Part shown: positions 45,538 through 53,961 of the stretch, piece after piece
Numbering within the stretch: the first letter of the stretch is position 1
Layout: each line of letters begins with the position of its first letter
From: G965220825 sp965220825
Lineage (GTDB): Bacteria > Pseudomonadota > Alphaproteobacteria > UBA828
Length of the DNA stretch: 64,000 nt
Reading direction: 5' to 3'
NCBI GenBank assembly: GCA_965220825.1
Contig: OZ244839.1
Span: 2,294,001-2,358,000, forward strand
The notes under the pieces: generated by a model
Told to the model about the DNA's origin: nothing
Database searches by the model: none
Seen by the model: the letters and a program-made list of their open reading frames with translations, nothing else
Program-made: the position numbers and the translations under genes

Positions 45538-46641
45538 CTATTCGGCGCCCTTCACGCGGGTCCAGAGCCGCGTCACGAAACGCTGCACCCTGGCCGGGTA
45601 GGGGTTCGTGACATAGAGGTTCGCCTTCACCTCATCGGGCGGGTAGATGCCCGGATCCTGGATCAACTCTTCGTCGAGAAGCGCCGTCGCTTGCGCGTTT
45701 CCGTTGGCGTAGAACACATAGTTGGAGGCCTTGGCGATCACCTCCGGGCGCAGGATATAGTCGATGAAGCGATGGGCGTTCCCCGGATGGGGGGCGTCCG
45801 CCGGGACCGCCATCATGTCGAACCACATGAGGGCGCCTTCGGCGGGGATCGCATATTCGATCGCAACCCCGCTCCCGGCCTCCGCCGCGCGGTCCCGCGC
45901 CTGGAGCATGTCGCCCGACCAGCCCATGGTGAGGCAGATGTCGCCGTTCGCGAGATCGTTGATCTGGGCCGAGTTGTGGAACCGGCGGATATGGGGCCGG
46001 ATCGCCATGAGAACGGGCTCGGCCTTGGCGATGACCTCGGTGTCGTGGCTCTTGGGGTCCTCGCCGATATAGTTCAGCACCGCCGGGATCACCTCGTCGG
46101 GCTCATCCATCAGATAGACCCCGCAATCGGCGAAACGGGAGACCACGTCCGGATCGAAGAGCATTCGCCACGACCCGGTGGGCGCCTCCGCATGACGTTC
46201 GGCGATCTTCTCCGTGTTGAAGCCGAAGCCCGTGGTACCCCACATATAGTTCACGGCATAATCGTTCTGCGGGTCCCACTGGCGGACCCGCGCCATCACC
46301 TCCGGGTCTAGATTGCCGATATTGGAAAGCTTCTCCTTGTCGAGCTTCCGGAAGACGCCGGCTTGGATCTGGCGGGCGAGGAAGGTGCCGCTCGGCACCA
46401 CGACGTCGTAGCCAGTGTTCCCGGTGAGCAGCTTGGTTTCCAGAATGTTGTTGGAATCGAATACGTCATAGACCACCTTGATGCCGGTCTCGGCCTCGAA
46501 ATCCGTAAGGATTTCCTCGTCGATATAGTCGGACCAGTTATAGACGTTGACCACCGGCTCTTCGGCCGTGGCAGTGGCGGCGAACACCAGAGTGACCGCC
46601 ATGGAGACGATGAATGCCGATCGGCCTATCATCCCACCCAT
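45538..46641 (-). CDS. potF: Putrescine-binding periplasmic protein PotF-like
   Basis: 367 residues from the ATG at 46641, which has GGGAGG nine bases upstream; ATGs at 46650 and the far upstream 46887 are less likely. A Sec signal peptide (FIVSMAVTLVFAATATAEE) precedes the mature protein. VYNWSDYIDEEILTDFEAET, KVVYDVFDSNNILETKL and YDVVVPSGTFLARQ closely follow E. coli PotF, so a putrescine-type diamine ligand is likely. First gene of the - strand transporter operon; only 64 bp separate it from the divergent DUF547 gene. Confidence 0.92.
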   Translation of the reverse strand: MGGMIGRSAFIVSMAVTLVFAATATAEEPVVNVYNWSDYIDEEILTDFEAETGIKVVYDVFDSNNILETKLLTGNTGYDVVVPSGTFLARQIQAGVFRKLDKEKLSNIGNLDPEVMARVRQWDPQNDYAVNYMWGTTGFGFNTEKIAERHAEAPTGSWRMLFDPDVVSRFADCGVYLMDEPDEVIPAVLNYIGEDPKSHDTEVIAKAEPVLMAIRPHIRRFHNSAQINDLANGDICLTMGWSGDMLQARDRAAEAGSGVAIEYAIPAEGALMWFDMMAVPADAPHPGNAHRFIDYILRPEVIAKASNYVFYANGNAQATALLDEELIQDPGIYPPDEVKANLYVTNPYPARVQRFVTRLWTRVKGAE

Positions 46642-46705
46642 GATCCGCATCCTCCCACGCTGCGCCCCGGGCGGCGCATCGGAGCCCGGGTTCCATCGCC
46701 GATTC

Positions 46706-47593
46706 ATGCGTGCCCGGCGGCGGCTGTCAATCTCTCGCGGCGCTCTGCGGGCCGTGTTTCTGTGCGCGTGCCTCTGGAGTGCACCGGCGACGCCTGCGGC
46801 TGCCGGATGGTTCAACTTCCTCTCCGCGCCAAGCGCCGAACTCTGGGAGCGCTGGACGGCGAACGATCCGGCGGACCAGCGCACCATCGACCACGGAGCC
46901 TGGGACCGCTTCCTCGACGCCTACCTCTCCCTGGGCGAAGACGGCATCGCCCGAATCGCCTACGGCCGAGTCGCACCGGCCGACCGGGCGGCGCTCGATT
47001 CGTACCTTGCCGCGCTCGGGCGCACCGCCATCGACGGCTACGCGCCCGCCGAGCAGAAAGCCTTCTGGATCAACCTCTACAACGCGCTCACCGTCCGCCT
47101 GGTCCTGGATCACTACCCGGTGGCGAGCATCCGGGACATCGACCTCTCCTCCGGTCTGTTCGAGAGCGGCCCCTGGGGCGAGCCGCTGATCTCGGTGGAG
47201 GGCGAGGCGCTCTCCCTCGACGATATCGAGCACCGCATATTGCGGCCCATCTGGCGGGATGCGCGCATACATTACGCGGTCAACTGCGCATCCATCGGCT
47301 GCCCCAACCTGCGCGGGAAGGCGTATCGGCGCGCTGGCCTCGACATGGCGCTGGATGCGGCGGCGCGCATTTACGTCAACCACCCGCGGGGCGTCCGCGT
47401 CGACGGCGATCGACTCACGATCTCCAGCCTCTATCGCTGGTTCGAGGAGGATTTCGGCGACGGCGATGCGGGCGTGCTCGACCATTTGCGCCACTACGCC
47501 GAGCCCGCGCTCCGCGCGCAGCTCGCGCGCGCCGAGACGATCGACGACGACGAGTATGACTGGCGGTTGAACGACGCGGCGCCCGAACGCTGA
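46706..47593 (+). CDS. DUF547 domain-containing exported protein
   Basis: 295 residues from the ATG at 46706, which starts a Sec-type signal (RGALRAVFLCACLWSAPATP then AAAGWF). The frame is open upstream to 46547, but that overlaps potF. The DUF547 domain follows (QKAFWINLYNALTVRLVLDH, then ISVEGEALSLDDIEHRILRP, then HYAVNCASIGCPNLRGKAY). The NCAS-GCPN region contains conserved Cys. Function is unknown; the fold is sometimes likened to papain-like hydrolases. It sits between the putrescine transporter and the PuuA-like ligase, convergent with the latter. Confidence 0.88.
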   Translation: MRARRRLSISRGALRAVFLCACLWSAPATPAAAGWFNFLSAPSAELWERWTANDPADQRTIDHGAWDRFLDAYLSLGEDGIARIAYGRVAPADRAALDSYLAALGRTAIDGYAPAEQKAFWINLYNALTVRLVLDHYPVASIRDIDLSSGLFESGPWGEPLISVEGEALSLDDIEHRILRPIWRDARIHYAVNCASIGCPNLRGKAYRRAGLDMALDAAARIYVNHPRGVRVDGDRLTISSLYRWFEEDFGDGDAGVLDHLRHYAEPALRAQLARAETIDDDEYDWRLNDAAPER

Positions 47594-47606
47594 CGGGCGA
47601 AAACGC

Positions 47607-48956
47607 CTACAGCCACTCGATGTAGCGCAGGCGCTCGGAGTCCGGCACGGTGCGCCGGAAGGTATCGTATTCGAAGCGCTTGCACGCAAGATAGTTGCGG
47701 CAGAAGGCCTCGCCGAACCACTCCCGCGCCAAGGCGGAACCCTCGAAGGCATCCAGAGCCGCGCCCCAGTCGTCCGGCAGCCGGGGCAGCGATTCCTGCA
47801 CATCGAGGTCGCCTTCGAGCGCCGGGCCGGGATCCGTCTTGTTGCGGATGCCGTCGAGGCCTGCCGCCAGATAGGCCGCAAAGGCGAGGTAGATGTTCAC
47901 GTCCCCGCCGCAGACCCTGAGCTCGGGCCGAGTGCCGGAAGGGGTCTCGTTGAGAAGGCGGATCGACGCCGTCCGGTTGTCGACGCCCCAGGCGAGGGTG
48001 ATGGGTGCGAAGACGCCGGGCACCAGCCTGCGGTAGGAGTTGGAGTTGGGGAAGAAGATCGCCGTGAGCTCGGTCATGCGGGCGAGCACGCCCCCCATGA
48101 AGTGGCGGCAGGTGTCGTTGACATGGTGGGGCTCGTCGGGCGCCGCGAAGGCGTTCTTGCCCGCACCGTCCACCAGCGAGAGGTGGATATGGCAAGAGTT
48201 GCCGGTCTTGCCGTCGAAGGGCTTGGCCATGAAGGTGACGCGATTGCCCATCTGCATCGCGGCTTCCTTCATGGTGGCGCGGAACAGATGGCCGTCGTCC
48301 GCCATGGCGCGGATCGGCCGGTAGCGGATGCTCACCTCGTACTGGCCCGGCCCCCATTCATAGTGGCTGCATTCCAGCGCGCCATGCGCCGCCACCGCAT
48401 CCAGCAGGGAATATTCCTCCGCGAGGAACTGGGTGCGCTTCTGCATGGAATAGCACTGGAGGCCGCTGTCCACGAGCCGGTGCTCGCCGTCCAGCAGATA
48501 GAACTCGAATTCGGGCGCGCATACGGCGTCGTAGCCCATCTCGTCCATGCGGGCGGCGACGCGGTGCAGGACGTTGCGGGAATCCGCCTCTACCGGACTG
48601 CCGTCGGGCCAGTGGAGCCGGCCCATGGCGAGGGCCGTACCCGGTTCGTGGCGCAGCAGGCGGAGGCTGGAAAGGTCGGGTTTCGCGATGAAGTCGCCAT
48701 AGCCGATTGCCTCCGCGAAGTCGGTGCCGGGCACCACATTGGCGTCGATATCGAACGCCATGGCCGATGCGCAGAAGGCGATGCCGTGTTCGAGCGCATG
48801 GCCGAAATGGGTGAGGTTCATCGCCTTGCCGCGGGCAATGCCGCCATAGTCGCAATACTCCACCCGGACACGGGCCACGTCGTTGGCGCGGAGCCACTCA
48901 AACACGTCGTTCTCGCCGCCCTCGAAACGCACCGGGCCGCCTTCCACCTGACTCAT
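47607..48956 (-). CDS. Glutamine synthetase-family ligase (gamma-glutamylpolyamine synthetase, PuuA-like)
   Basis: 449 residues from the ATG at 48956 (preceded by GGGGAGAGCAAGGGA); an in-frame ATG at 48986 is less favoured. GS-family blocks: N-terminal beta-grasp (YCDYGGIARGKAMNL), catalytic VCAPEFEFYLL, EWGPGQYEVSIRYRP, HIHLSLVDGAGKNAF, VFAPITLAWGVDNRTASIRL. It lacks the adenylylation-site region of GlnA. Adjacent to potFGHI, so it may gamma-glutamylate imported putrescine as PuuA does. No PuuB/C/D homologue is in the window. Confidence 0.87.
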   Translation of the reverse strand: MSQVEGGPVRFEGGENDVFEWLRANDVARVRVEYCDYGGIARGKAMNLTHFGHALEHGIAFCASAMAFDIDANVVPGTDFAEAIGYGDFIAKPDLSSLRLLRHEPGTALAMGRLHWPDGSPVEADSRNVLHRVAARMDEMGYDAVCAPEFEFYLLDGEHRLVDSGLQCYSMQKRTQFLAEEYSLLDAVAAHGALECSHYEWGPGQYEVSIRYRPIRAMADDGHLFRATMKEAAMQMGNRVTFMAKPFDGKTGNSCHIHLSLVDGAGKNAFAAPDEPHHVNDTCRHFMGGVLARMTELTAIFFPNSNSYRRLVPGVFAPITLAWGVDNRTASIRLLNETPSGTRPELRVCGGDVNIYLAFAAYLAAGLDGIRNKTDPGPALEGDLDVQESLPRLPDDWGAALDAFEGSALAREWFGEAFCRNYLACKRFEYDTFRRTVPDSERLRYIEWL

Positions 48957-49041
48957 TCCCTTGCTCTCCCCGTTCTTCATCGGCATCGCCCGCGGGCGCG
49001 GCGGCCATTATGCCGCAATCGCCGTACCATCACCCGCGGCC

Positions 49042-50850
49042 TCACCGCGCCGCCCGGCGGCGGGCATGCACGTCGAGTAGGCGCTTGCGGAGGCGAATGG
49101 AGACGGGTGTGACCTCGACGAGCTCGTCGTCGGCGACATAGGCGAGGGCCTCTTCCAGAGACAGGACCCGCGGCGGGGTAAGGCGGACCGTATCGTCCTT
49201 GCCGGCGGCCCTCACATTGCTCAACTGCCGGGCTTTGGTCGGATTCACGTCGAGGTCCTGGGGACGGGCGTGCTCTCCCACGATCATCCCGCCATAGACC
49301 GGCTCGCCCGGTCCGACGAAGAGCATGCCGCGCTGCTCGAGCCCCCGCAGGGCGTATGCGGCGGCTGCGCCCGCCGCACTGGAGACGAGCACGCCATTGC
49401 GCCGGGCTTCCAAGGGGCCCTTCCACGGCGCATGTTCCCGATAGGCCCGGTGCATTACGGCAGTACCCCGGCTGATGGAGAGAAGTTCGCCGCCAAAGCC
49501 GATCAGACCCCGGGACGGGCCGTGAAAGAGCGCACGCACCCTTCCGCGCCCCGAGGGCTCGACGCCCACAAGCTCGGCTCGGCACGCAGCCAGCGCCGAG
49601 ACCACGTCGCCGACGAACGGCTCGTCCAGGTCGATCTGGATCTCCTCCATGGGCTCGAGTGCGGGGCCGCCCGACGGGTCCTCGCGCATCAGCACCTCTG
49701 GGCGGGAGACGGAGAGCTCGAACCCCTCGCGGCGCATGGTTTCGATCAGGACGGCGAGCTGCAGCTCGCCGCGGCCCGCCACCTCGAAGGCGCCTTCGCG
49801 CCCCGTTTCGCGGACCGCGATGGCCACATTGCTCTCCGCCTCCTGCGCAAGCCGCGCGGCAATGACGCGGGAGGTGAGCTTCCCGCCCTCGCGCCCGGCA
49901 AAGGGAGAATCGTTGACCGAAAACACCATGGCGATGGTGGGCGGGTCCACGGGCGCCGCGGGGACGGGTGCCGCGTCCTCCGAGGCCGCGATCGTATCGG
50001 AGACGGAAGCGGCGGCGAGGCCGGCAAGGGTCACGATCTCGCCCGCCTCGGCGCGCTCCGCCGCCACGCGCTCCAACCCGCGGGCCTTCAGCAGCTTCGT
50101 GAGGCGCGCACTCTCCACCAACCGCCCGTCGGTACCGAGGGCCGCAACGATCTGGTTGTGCGCCACATGTCCCGAGAGCACCCGTCCCGTCGCCAGCCGG
50201 CCGAGATGGGGATCCGGCTCGATCAGCGCGACCGACATGCGGAAGGGCGCGCGGGGCGCCACGACGGGCGCGGGCACACGCTCGACGATCGCATCGAAGA
50301 GCGGCGTCATGTCGGCGCCCGCGGCGTCCGGCGTTCGCGATGCCCAGCCTTCGCGCGCGGAGCTGTAGACCACGGGGAAGTCGAGCTGGGCCTCGTCGGC
50401 GCCAAGGGCGTCGAAGAGGTCGAACACCGCCTCGTGGACCGCATCGGGCCTTGCATCGGAACGGTCCATCTTGCTGATCACGACCACAGGCTCGAGCCGG
50501 CGGCGCAGCGCCTTGTCCACCACGAACTTGGTCTGGGGCATGGGGCCTTCGGCGGCGTCTACCAGAAGGAGAACCCCGTCCACCATGGCGAGCGCGCGCT
50601 CCACCTCGCCGCCGAAATCGGTGTGTCCGGGCGTGTCCACGATGTTTATGCGCACGCCCCGCCATTCCACCGACGTGCATTTCGCAAGGATGGTGATGCC
50701 GCGCTCGCGCTCGAGGTCGGCGCTGTCGAGCGCGCGTTCCCGGAGCCTGCGGTTCGCCCGCACGGCGCCGCTCTGGCGCAGCATGGCGTCCACGAGCGTC
50801 GTCTTGCCATGGTCGACATGGGCGATGATGGCGATGTTGCGGAGGTCCAT
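49042..50850 (-). CDS. typA: Translational GTPase TypA/BipA with unusual G4 motif
   Basis: 602 residues from the ATG at 50850 (MDLRNIAIIAHVDHGKTT). Ribosome-binding GTPase of the EF-G family involved in ribosome assembly and stress. G1 AHVDHGKTT, G3 DTPGH, and the C-terminal TypA-specific region with NPTKARQLSNVRAAGKDDTV and VEVTPVSIRLRKRLLD. The G4 motif is SKMD (about residues 128-131) where NKxD is expected; the Asn contacts guanine. The codon is AGC, a two-step change from the AAC/AAT expected only at the first two bases. No clear Shine-Dalgarno precedes the start. 55 bp downstream of the aminotransferase gene on the same strand. Confidence 0.94.
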   Translation of the reverse strand: MDLRNIAIIAHVDHGKTTLVDAMLRQSGAVRANRRLRERALDSADLERERGITILAKCTSVEWRGVRINIVDTPGHTDFGGEVERALAMVDGVLLLVDAAEGPMPQTKFVVDKALRRRLEPVVVISKMDRSDARPDAVHEAVFDLFDALGADEAQLDFPVVYSSAREGWASRTPDAAGADMTPLFDAIVERVPAPVVAPRAPFRMSVALIEPDPHLGRLATGRVLSGHVAHNQIVAALGTDGRLVESARLTKLLKARGLERVAAERAEAGEIVTLAGLAAASVSDTIAASEDAAPVPAAPVDPPTIAMVFSVNDSPFAGREGGKLTSRVIAARLAQEAESNVAIAVRETGREGAFEVAGRGELQLAVLIETMRREGFELSVSRPEVLMREDPSGGPALEPMEEIQIDLDEPFVGDVVSALAACRAELVGVEPSGRGRVRALFHGPSRGLIGFGGELLSISRGTAVMHRAYREHAPWKGPLEARRNGVLVSSAAGAAAAYALRGLEQRGMLFVGPGEPVYGGMIVGEHARPQDLDVNPTKARQLSNVRAAGKDDTVRLTPPRVLSLEEALAYVADDELVEVTPVSIRLRKRLLDVHARRRAAR

Positions 50851-50905
50851 GGGAGGGGGAGTGGTGCCGTCCACGCCTTGGTGCGGCCCGGTCCGGCGCA
50901 GCGGC

Positions 50906-51802
50906 TCAGTCGAACACGGGCGTTGCGTGGGCGCCGGACTCGCGGAGCTCCCAGTAGAGCCGGTCGAGCCGGCGCGTGACGGGGCCGGGGCAGGGTTCGG
51001 GAAGCCGACGGCCGGCGATCTCGCGCACCGCCAGCGCGCCGCCGGCCGTGCTGCAGGTAAAGACCTCGTCGGCCGTGTAGAGGTCGAAGGGGGTGAGGTC
51101 GCTCTCCTCGAGGGGGAGCGCGGCGTCCGCGGCGAGCTCGATAAAGGTCTCGCGCGTGATCCCGCGCAGTATGTTGCGCCCCGGCGTGCGCACGACGCCC
51201 TCTTTGACCGCGAAGAGGTTGGAAGCGGGCCCTTCGCAGACATGGCCGGCCTGGTCGAGCCAGATCACGTCGTCATAGCCGGCTTCCAGCGCCTCGATGC
51301 GCGCCATCTGGGAATGCAGCCGGTCGAGGCATTTGTAGCGGGGGTCGAGCGTATCGGGAGAGAAGGCGCGCAGATGGGTGATGTGGAGCCGGATGCCCTG
51401 CCGCCGGGCCGCGTCGTCGGCGAGAAAGACGTAAGGCGCGGCCCAGACCACGCGCGTCGGCTCGAAGTCTCGCGGGTCGGCGAGAACGGCATTGGGCGCG
51501 CCGCGGGTCGCAATGAAGCGGATGCTGGCGTCCCGCAGGCCGTTCCGCCGGCAGGTCTCGACGATGGCGGCGGGCCAGTCCTCGCTTTCGATGGCGCTCT
51601 CGAGGCGCGCGGCGCGCAGCGATTCGAAGAAGCGCGCCACATGCCCCTCCAGCTTGAAGATCGAGCCGCGCCAAGCCGAGACCACGTCGAACACGCCGTC
51701 TCCGAGCAGAAAGCCCTGATCCAGAATGGAGATCCGGGCCTCGTTCAGGGGCACGTACTCGCCGTTGAGATAGACGATGGGCTCGTTGGACGTCCCCGTC
51801 AT
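50906..51802 (-). CDS. Class IV aminotransferase (branched-chain/D-amino-acid type)
   Basis: 298 residues from the ATG at 51802 (MTGTSNEPIVYLNGEYVPLN); the frame is open to 52072, but that part is in the island. PLP fold type IV: LDQGFLLGDGVFDVVSAWRG, the PLP-lysine region in LDPRYKCLDRLHSQMARIEA, and WLDQAGHVCEGPASNLFAV. The family includes IlvE, D-alanine aminotransferase and aminodeoxychorismate lyase; the sequence does not settle which. It may be co-transcribed with typA. Confidence 0.88.
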   Translation of the reverse strand: MTGTSNEPIVYLNGEYVPLNEARISILDQGFLLGDGVFDVVSAWRGSIFKLEGHVARFFESLRAARLESAIESEDWPAAIVETCRRNGLRDASIRFIATRGAPNAVLADPRDFEPTRVVWAAPYVFLADDAARRQGIRLHITHLRAFSPDTLDPRYKCLDRLHSQMARIEALEAGYDDVIWLDQAGHVCEGPASNLFAVKEGVVRTPGRNILRGITRETFIELAADAALPLEESDLTPFDLYTADEVFTCSTAGGALAVREIAGRRLPEPCPGPVTRRLDRLYWELRESGAHATPVFD

Positions 51803-52084
51803 CGCGCGCGTCTCCCTTGGTGGGCTGCCGTCCGGCCCGGCGAGACTACACGAAGTACCGCCTGTTCGCCCGGCGACCGGCTCCTCGTGTCGGGAACATT
51901 CTGAATTGACCCTTCTGTTGATGTTGCTGGGCCTGTGTGCCCCGTGGAGACGGCTCACACATCCCGCGGGTTGGCGTGTCCATGGGCTCGCCGCCGGCGC
52001 GGTAGCATTCCAGGCAGTGGGGTCCGCGGAAGAACGCCAATGCGCCATCCGGATGTTCGCCCACCGCGACACCGTGACCTTCGC
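51803..52084. other. Left part of accessory island without supported gene
   Basis: Non-coding DNA between the aminotransferase and the transposase remnant. A 72-codon frame on the - strand (51846-52064, GTG start, no ribosome-binding site) reads FFRGPHCLECYRAGGEPMD, but I recognise no family. The stretch may be decayed mobile DNA. Nothing else is supported. Confidence 0.4.
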
Positions 52085-52109
52085 CTTGACATGGTGGCGG
52101 CGGTGGCGG

Positions 52110-52383
52110 TCGGGCGGGATTTCACAAACTCACCGTACCGGCGAGCGCGGCCGCGGCGAAGCCCGCACCAACACCCGTCTAGGACTACTTCAAAATCTTC
52201 AAGCGGAGTATGAAGGGCGTCTAACGGCTCTGCTCCAAGCGCCACCTGCATCGCCGCGCTGCGGAGTTCGGGTTTCGCCACAACGACCGTGAGGGCAACG
52301 GACAGGATGGCGCGTTCCGGGCGGGCTTACCGTTGCAAGCAGCCTTGAGAAGGCGTCTAATGTATGATGAACCTCGTGCATGA
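52110..52383 (+). pseudogene. Decayed IS1595-family (ISXO2-like) transposase, C-terminal remnant
   Basis: From 52142 one frame reads GERGRGEARTNTR; after a 1-nt frameshift the frame from 52183 reads DYFKIFKRSMKGV, stop (TAA 52222-52224), RLCSKRHLHRRAAEFGFRHN, and on to RRRLMYDEPRA with a TGA at 52381-52383. These match the end of IS1595-type DDE transposases (consensus HTNT-VEGYF-FKRGMKGVYQHCS, KHLHRYLAEFDFRYNNR). The stop replaces the expected Tyr codon. N-terminal and middle parts and both IS ends are missing, so it is a fossil. Its last codons overlap the apparent start of the downstream antitoxin gene. Confidence 0.82.
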
Positions 52384-53107
52384 GAGTGGAGGGGCGTTGC
52401 CTGCGTTGAACCATGCGGAGTTTTGGCGCGAGCGGATCACTATCCCTGTCTACCACGTAGGTGAGGCAGCGCGCTATGCAGACATCTCCGCTCAGAGCAT
52501 AGCCTACTGGCAGAGGATTCGTCGAGGCGGAGCATCGGTACTCGGCCCTCGTGCACGGCGTGCTGCTCTCTCCTATCTGCAGCTGATCGAGGTCGGCGTC
52601 GTCGCGGCCATGCGTCGGTCTGGCGTCAAGCTGCGCACGATCGAGGCCGCACGCCGCTATCTATCGGAGACCTTCGGCACTGAGTATCCGTTCGCCGCGT
52701 ACCGGTTCAAGACCGACGGCAAGGAGATACTCATGGGCATGGAGCAGTTCGAGGGATCGCAAGAGGCGGACAAACTTCTCAACCCTGGCACGGGTGGCCA
52801 GCTTGGGTGGAATCTGATACTCAGCCGCCTCCTGAACGAGTTCGATTATAGCCATGCTGAAGATATCGTGCGCCTTTGGAGGGTCGCGGGGGAAAATCAA
52901 CCCATCCGCATTGATCCAGCCGTCGCATTCGGAGCACCTCATGTTGGCGGAATAGCCACTTGGGCGCTGAAGCAACGCTGGGATAGTGGCGAGAGCATTC
53001 TGGAAATTGCCGACGACTACAGCCTCGAGCGTTGTGATGTTGTCGCTGCACTGAAATTCGAGGCGGTTGACGTGGACATCGACCGTCCGCCTTTGTGGCA
53101 GAACTGA
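52364..53107 (+). CDS. MerR-type HTH / DUF433 antitoxin
   Basis: 247 residues. The N-terminal part (VYHVGEAARYADISAQSIAYW) is a MerR-like DNA-binding helix set. The C-terminal part (RIDPAVAFGAPHVGGIATWA, then LEIADDYSLERCDVVAALKF) is the DUF433 domain, which in many genomes precedes a PIN-like (DUF5615/VapC45) toxin, as here. The start is uncertain: ATG 52364 lies in the dead transposase tail and lacks a ribosome-binding site, and TTG codons at 52397 or 52406 behind GGAGGG are alternatives. Codon use is less GC3-biased than neighbours, which suggests transfer. Confidence 0.82.
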   Translation: MMNLVHESGGALPALNHAEFWRERITIPVYHVGEAARYADISAQSIAYWQRIRRGGASVLGPRARRAALSYLQLIEVGVVAAMRRSGVKLRTIEAARRYLSETFGTEYPFAAYRFKTDGKEILMGMEQFEGSQEADKLLNPGTGGQLGWNLILSRLLNEFDYSHAEDIVRLWRVAGENQPIRIDPAVAFGAPHVGGIATWALKQRWDSGESILEIADDYSLERCDVVAALKFEAVDVDIDRPPLWQN

Positions 53108-53487
53108 CTTTCTTCTTTGACCGCAATATAGGAGTGCGAGTGCCCAAGGCGCTTCGCTCGCTGCGCCCACCAATCTACATCAAGTACCATCAGGAATTGG
53201 GCCTCGCTCTTGATGCGCAGGACGACGAGTGGCTGGCGCAGGTCGGCGCAAAGGGGTGGGTGGTTATCAGCCAGGATCGAAAATTCCACCAGTTGCGATC
53301 AGAATTGGCGGCGGTACAGGCGCATTCCGTCCGATGCTTCTATCTTCATGGAGGCAGCGAACCTATGTGGTATACATTTCGGGACTTCACTTGTGCGCTT
53401 TCCCGCATGATCAAAATAGCGGAACAGCAGCTGCCACCCTTCATCTACGAACTCAAGGGGAGGAGGTTATGTCGCGTGACATTCTAA
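53095..53487 (+). CDS. PIN-like (DUF5615/VapC45-type) toxin
   Basis: 130 residues, GTG start overlapping the antitoxin end by 13 bp. Features: FFFDRNIGVRVPKAL with the first acidic residue, DAQDDEWLAQVGAKGWVVIS with the central acidic pair, then QDRKFHQLRSEL with the last. The pattern is that of Mut7-C/VapC45-type PIN-like nucleases: D near the N terminus, DxEWL, TxDxDF-like. Probably an RNase neutralised by the DUF433 partner. A Shine-Dalgarno sequence for a further small frame lies inside its 3' end. Confidence 0.8.
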   Translation: MAELTFFFDRNIGVRVPKALRSLRPPIYIKYHQELGLALDAQDDEWLAQVGAKGWVVISQDRKFHQLRSELAAVQAHSVRCFYLHGGSEPMWYTFRDFTCALSRMIKIAEQQLPPFIYELKGRRLCRVTF

Positions 53488-53597
53488 CGCCGCCATCCGA
53501 TTCCCCGCAGCGCGACCGCTTCCTCAAGTAGGCGCGACAGCTTGAGTGTGACCAAGATGAAGGGTAGTTCAACGAGATGCTGCGGCGGGTGTCTTAA
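53469..53597 (+). pseudogene. Third small gene of the TA locus, broken by two in-frame TAG codons
   Basis: An ATG at 53469 sits behind a perfect GGAGG (53462-53466) and overlaps the toxin 3' end by 19 bp. The frame reads MSRDILTPPSDSPQRDRFLK, stop, ARQLECDQDEG, stop, FNEMLRRVS, stop. Ignoring the two TAGs, it resembles a common ~50-60 residue family of the form RERF-ARELG-D-DE-F-L. The ribosome-binding site and overlap suggest it was a real third gene that has decayed. Confidence 0.62.
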
Positions 53598-53961
53598 GGG
53601 TCCGGCAAAGGAAAAGCCGACTTTGGCGCCCGATTGAACGGGTTATTCCTGCTCATACCGGCGGTCGAACCGTTGAGGGCCTCGAAGCCCGCGCCCCAGG
53701 CTGCACCGGCAAGTCCCGCCTTTTCGCCGCCGTATCGAAACCGGGCCGCGTCGTTGCACAGGCTGGAGGCGGGGGATACAGTCGCTTCGGCCTTTGCCGG
53801 CGCGGCTCCCGGGTCGCGTGGCCGTGCGGACGATGGATCGCCCGGTCCCGGCCGGCAAACGGCGGGAGGCGCGAGGGGCGCGCGGGGGTGCGCCGCGCAG
53901 ACGTCTCATTCACCTGGAACACGGAAAGAAGCGCGCGCCCGCGGCGTGCGTGGAAGGCGGT
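53598..53961. other. 364-bp intergenic region upstream of modA
   Basis: No gene is supported on either strand. The modA frame is open through much of it, but without family similarity. I see no ModE-type inverted TATATA box and no clear Moco-riboswitch fold. A weak promoter-like pair TTGCAC (53754-53759) / TACAGT (53777-53782) with 17-base spacing is the only candidate for modABC transcription. Confidence 0.4.

Noticed and set aside
51846..52064. 72-codon frame FFRGPHCLECYRAGGEPMD on the - strand
   Set aside because: No ribosome-binding site and no family I can name; left as part of the island description.
53598..53961. Moco riboswitch or ModE box before modA
   Set aside because: No matching palindrome or conserved fold could be seen by eye.
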